Shown here: positions 31,575-33,925 of the stretch, piece after piece
Layout of the letters: each line of letters opens with the position of its first letter
Position numbering within the stretch: position 1 is the first letter of the stretch
Assembly (NCBI GenBank): GCA_018061265.1
Contig: JAGOUM010000033.1
Location: 1-33,925, forward strand
Length of the DNA stretch: 33,925 nucleotides
From: Rhodoferax sp.
GTDB lineage: Bacteria; Pseudomonadota; Gammaproteobacteria; Burkholderiales; Burkholderiaceae_C
Reading direction: 5' to 3'
Notes under the pieces: generated by a model
The model's input: only the letters and a program-made list of their open reading frames with translations
Database searches by the model: none
What the model was told of the DNA's origin: nothing
Translations under genes and position numbers: made by a program

Positions 31575-33257
31575 TTAGAGTGCCTCGCTGGCAAAGTCTG
31601 CCAAACGCGAGCGCTCTCCCCGGGCCAGGGTGATATGCCCACTGTGGGCCCAGCCCTTGAACTTGTCGACCGCATAGGTCAGCCCAGAAGAGCCCTCGGT
31701 CAGATAGGGTGTGTCGATTTGGGCGATATTTCCCATACAAATGATCTTGGTCCCCGGACCCGCACGGGTAATGAGGGTTTTCATCTGTTTGGGGGTGAGG
31801 TTTTGTGCTTCATCAATGATCAGGTATTTGTTCAGAAATGTGCGCCCGCGCATGAAATTCATACTTTTGATCTTGATGCGGCTGCGGATCAGCTCATTGG
31901 TGGCGGCACGCCCCCATTCACCTGCGGCAGAATCTGTCTTGCCGAGGACCTCCAGGTTGTCGTCCAGGGCGCCCATCCATGGCCCCATTTTTTCTTCTTC
32001 CGTTCCCGGCAGGAAACCGATATCCTCACCAACACTCACGGTGGCGCGGGTCATGACGATTTCGGTGTAACGACGGTCATCAAGCACCTGTGTCAAACCG
32101 GATGCCAGGGCCATCAGCGTCTTGCCGGTGCCGGCGGTGCCGGTCAGGGTGACAAAGTCAACTTCCGGATCCATCAGCAGGTTCATGGCAAAGTTCTGCT
32201 CGCGGTTGCGGGTGGTGATGCCCCACACCGCATTTTTCAGGTGGGTGAAGTCACGCAAGGTCTTAAGCACCGCCTGCTTGCCGCGGATTTCAGTGACTTT
32301 GGCGTACAGGCTGGGCTCACCTGGTGCCTCAAAATAGACAAACTGATTGACCAGCAATTGGGGAACCACCGGCCCGCTGAAGCGGTAAAACGTGCTGGCG
32401 CCCGTCTGCCAGCTCTCAATGGTGCTGCCGTGTGTCGTCCAGAAATCGGCGGGCAGCGCCAGGGCACCCGAGTACAGCAAATCCCCGTCATCCAGGGTCT
32501 TGTCGTTCTGGTAGTCGTCGGCATGTAAACCCAGGGCACGCGCCTTGACCCGCATGTTGATGTCTTTGGAAACCAGGACCACCTCGCGTGGTGCATGCTG
32601 CTTGCGAAGCGCCTCCACCACACCAAGAATCTGGTTATCTGCCTTGCCCTGCGGCAAACTGCTGGGCAACTCGTAACTAAGCAACTGGGTCTGGAAAAAC
32701 AACCGACCACGCGCCTCGGTGTGACCGGTTGCCTCCAGAGGCAAGCCGGTGGTGATGTCTCCGCCCTGATGTTCTGCCAAGGCGTCCAGCGTGCGACTGG
32801 TCTGACGCCCATTTCGTGCGACTTCGGTCATGCCTTTTTTGTGTGCATCGAGTTCTTCGAGCACGATCATGGGCAGGAAGATATCGTGTTCTTCGAAGCG
32901 GAACAAACAGGTGGGGTCGTGCAGCAAAACATTGGTGTCGAGGACAAAAAGCTTGCTCGGGCCGGTCGCAGTCTTGCGTGCCGGTCTGGCACGTTGTGCA
33001 GTACGCGGCGTGCTTTTCTGTACATTGTCGACTGCCAGCGCAGCAGTTGGTGGGGCCGGCAACTTGGTGGCCGGGCTGACTGCAAGCGAAGCTGCCACAG
33101 GCGCTGCGGAAACTGATAGTGCCTCGGTGGCCGGTTTCCCTGGTTCGATGCTCGCGTCGCGTCCCGGCTTCTGGCGTGGTTTGGCATTGGCAGACACTTC
33201 GAAGTCTTTCTGCGACAACAGGGAGGCACGTTTGCTGGGAGCGGTAGGCAGGGGCAT
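31575..33257 (-). CDS. PhoH-family ATPase with N-terminal PIN domain
   Basis: This 560-residue protein is of the PIN-PhoH (PhoH2/YlaK-like) type, combining a probable RNase with an RNA helicase-like ATPase. The first 100 residues are low-complexity (Ala, Pro, Lys, Thr). The PIN domain starts at LFVLDTNVLLHDP with Asp107 and continues with Glu134/Glu135 and Asp232 (SKDIN). The PhoH ATPase has Walker A GTAGTGKT at 373-380 and Walker B YLIIDEAQN at 478-486. Length exceeds the usual 450-480 because of the N-terminal extension, so translation could begin later. A terminator separates it from the upstream peroxiredoxin gene. The physiological substrate is unknown. Confidence 0.92.
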   Translation of the reverse strand: MPLPTAPSKRASLLSQKDFEVSANAKPRQKPGRDASIEPGKPATEALSVSAAPVAASLAVSPATKLPAPPTAALAVDNVQKSTPRTAQRARPARKTATGPSKLFVLDTNVLLHDPTCLFRFEEHDIFLPMIVLEELDAHKKGMTEVARNGRQTSRTLDALAEHQGGDITTGLPLEATGHTEARGRLFFQTQLLSYELPSSLPQGKADNQILGVVEALRKQHAPREVVLVSKDINMRVKARALGLHADDYQNDKTLDDGDLLYSGALALPADFWTTHGSTIESWQTGASTFYRFSGPVVPQLLVNQFVYFEAPGEPSLYAKVTEIRGKQAVLKTLRDFTHLKNAVWGITTRNREQNFAMNLLMDPEVDFVTLTGTAGTGKTLMALASGLTQVLDDRRYTEIVMTRATVSVGEDIGFLPGTEEEKMGPWMGALDDNLEVLGKTDSAAGEWGRAATNELIRSRIKIKSMNFMRGRTFLNKYLIIDEAQNLTPKQMKTLITRAGPGTKIICMGNIAQIDTPYLTEGSSGLTYAVDKFKGWAHSGHITLARGERSRLADFASEAL

Positions 33258-33298
33258 GGATGTTCCGGGGGTTGGGGTAATCGATCACCATTCAGAAA

Positions 33299-33330
33299 CG
33301 AAAAAGCCGCCCGAAAAGCGGGGCGGCTCC
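33299..33330 (-). terminator. Rho-independent terminator of the peroxiredoxin gene
   Basis: GCCGCCC (33306-33312) pairs with GGGCGGC (33321-33327) around an 8-base loop, with an A-run at 33301-33305 that reads as a T-run on the minus strand. It lies downstream of the minus-strand peroxiredoxin gene and upstream of phoH. Confidence 0.85.
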
Positions 33331-33440
33331 TGATGGAATGGCGGTTTCAAGGACATGCCTTGATTATGCACACGGACAAAGACAGCTGGCGAAAGGTGAA
33401 GAAAACCGCCTTGAAACTGAAGGCGACTGGCCAAGCCGGC

Positions 33441-33925
33441 TCAGGCCAGTGCCACGGTTTTCTTCAGGGCGCGTACGGCTTCCAGAACCTCGTCCACATG
33501 CCCAGGGACTTTCAGACCACGCCATTCGTCCTTGAGGCACCCGTCCGCACCAATTAAAAAGGTGCTGCGTTCAATGCCTTTGACCTTTTTGCCGTACATG
33601 ATCTTGTTCTTGACCACACCAAACATGTGGCACATTTTTTCCTCGGTGTCGGCGATCAGCTCAAACGGCAGTTCCAGCTTCTGTTTGAATTCGTCGTGTG
33701 AACGCATGTTGTCACGCGAGACACCAAACACCGTGGCACCAGCCTTGACAAAATCATGGTACTTGTCACGAAACTCCATCGCCTCGGTGGTGCAGCCGGG
33801 CGTATTGTCTTTGGGGTAGAAGTACAGGACAATAATTTTGCCGAGATGGGAGGTGTGAGTCACCCGAACGCCTCCGGTTGCGTTCGATTCAAACTCAGGG
33901 ATCAGTTTATTGACAACAATCGCCA
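33441..33925 (-). CDS. bcp: Peroxiredoxin, Bcp/PrxQ family (first start base outside window)
   Basis: This thiol peroxidase reduces hydroperoxides with thioredoxin. The frame is open to the window edge. Before the GTG at 33863 it reads AIVVNKLIPEFESNATGGVRV, which is the normal Bcp N-terminus, and the last two bases are the TG of the expected ATG. The gene is therefore complete except for one base, giving about 161 residues. The peroxidatic cysteine is in PKDNTPGCTTE. The cysteine five residues later, used as the resolving residue in E. coli Bcp, is absent (Met instead). Two other cysteines (MCHMF and DGCLKDEW) remain, so resolution may differ. SRDNMRSHDEF is also typical. Confidence 0.93.
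   Translation of the reverse strand, partial: AIVVNKLIPEFESNATGGVRVTHTSHLGKIIVLYFYPKDNTPGCTTEAMEFRDKYHDFVKAGATVFGVSRDNMRSHDEFKQKLELPFELIADTEEKMCHMFGVVKNKIMYGKKVKGIERSTFLIGADGCLKDEWRGLKVPGHVDEVLEAVRALKKTVALA

Noticed and set aside
33340-33410. GGCGGTTT and AAACCGCC inverted repeat downstream of the peroxiredoxin gene
   Set aside because: The arms are about 55 bases apart with no further pairing or T-run. The nearby 33299-33330 hairpin is a better terminator.
1-33925. CRISPR array, tRNA, rRNA, insertion sequence or prophage
   Set aside because: No regularly spaced repeats, tRNA-like cloverleaf, rRNA segment, transposase or phage structural gene was recognised. The window reads as ordinary chromosomal sequence.

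Overview
The window looks like a chromosomal segment of a betaproteobacterium, most likely Comamonadaceae (Rhodoferax/Polaromonas-like). The basis is protein-level resemblance, the gene order rpsF-priB-rpsR-rplI-dnaB and surE-pcm-nlpD-rlmD, and a short AGCGCTTATT-type dispersed repeat that I associate from memory with that family. It is densely coding, with no rRNA, tRNA, CRISPR array, transposase or phage genes, and no gene-free stretch longer than about 300 bases.

Layout. Positions 1-102 are the tail of a rhodanese-domain protein. Positions 116-3911 (minus strand) are a compact tetR-HlyD adaptor-permease-ATPase operon of the DevBCA/MacB type. Diverging from it across a TetR-operator-like palindrome is a tightly packed plus-strand cluster (3987-10156): a lipoprotein S41 peptidase, a WS/DGAT acyltransferase, a lipase-like hydrolase, a second WS/DGAT and another alpha/beta hydrolase. 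This reads as a wax-ester/triacylglycerol metabolism locus. A periplasmic lipocalin follows.

Positions 11069-16705 hold the most distinctive unit. A PAS-AAA-Fis sigma-54 activator with a Cys/His-rich PAS domain (minus) diverges from an operon for an orphan bc1-type Rieske protein, a group II truncated hemoglobin, a degenerate metallo-beta-lactamase-fold protein, the cbb3-oxidase assembly factor CcoG and an alpha/beta hydrolase. The operon is preceded by a near-consensus -24/-12 promoter, with dyad sites about 100 bp upstream. I infer an NO, oxygen or Fe-S stress response that remodels respiration.

Positions 16786-20740 are surE, pcm, nlpD and rlmD, with rpoS missing from its usual place after nlpD. 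Positions 20752-22516 carry a small lipoprotein, a BI-1/YccA membrane protein and a GlcG/HbpS-like protein. Positions 22543-25978 are the divergent pair ppsR and ppsA (PEP synthase and its regulator), followed by a sodium:solute symporter in which the normally separate DUF4212 small subunit is fused to the transporter. Positions 28474-31526 are rpsF-priB-rpsR-rplI and dnaB. The window ends with a PIN-PhoH ATPase and a Bcp-type peroxiredoxin that lacks only the first base of its start codon.
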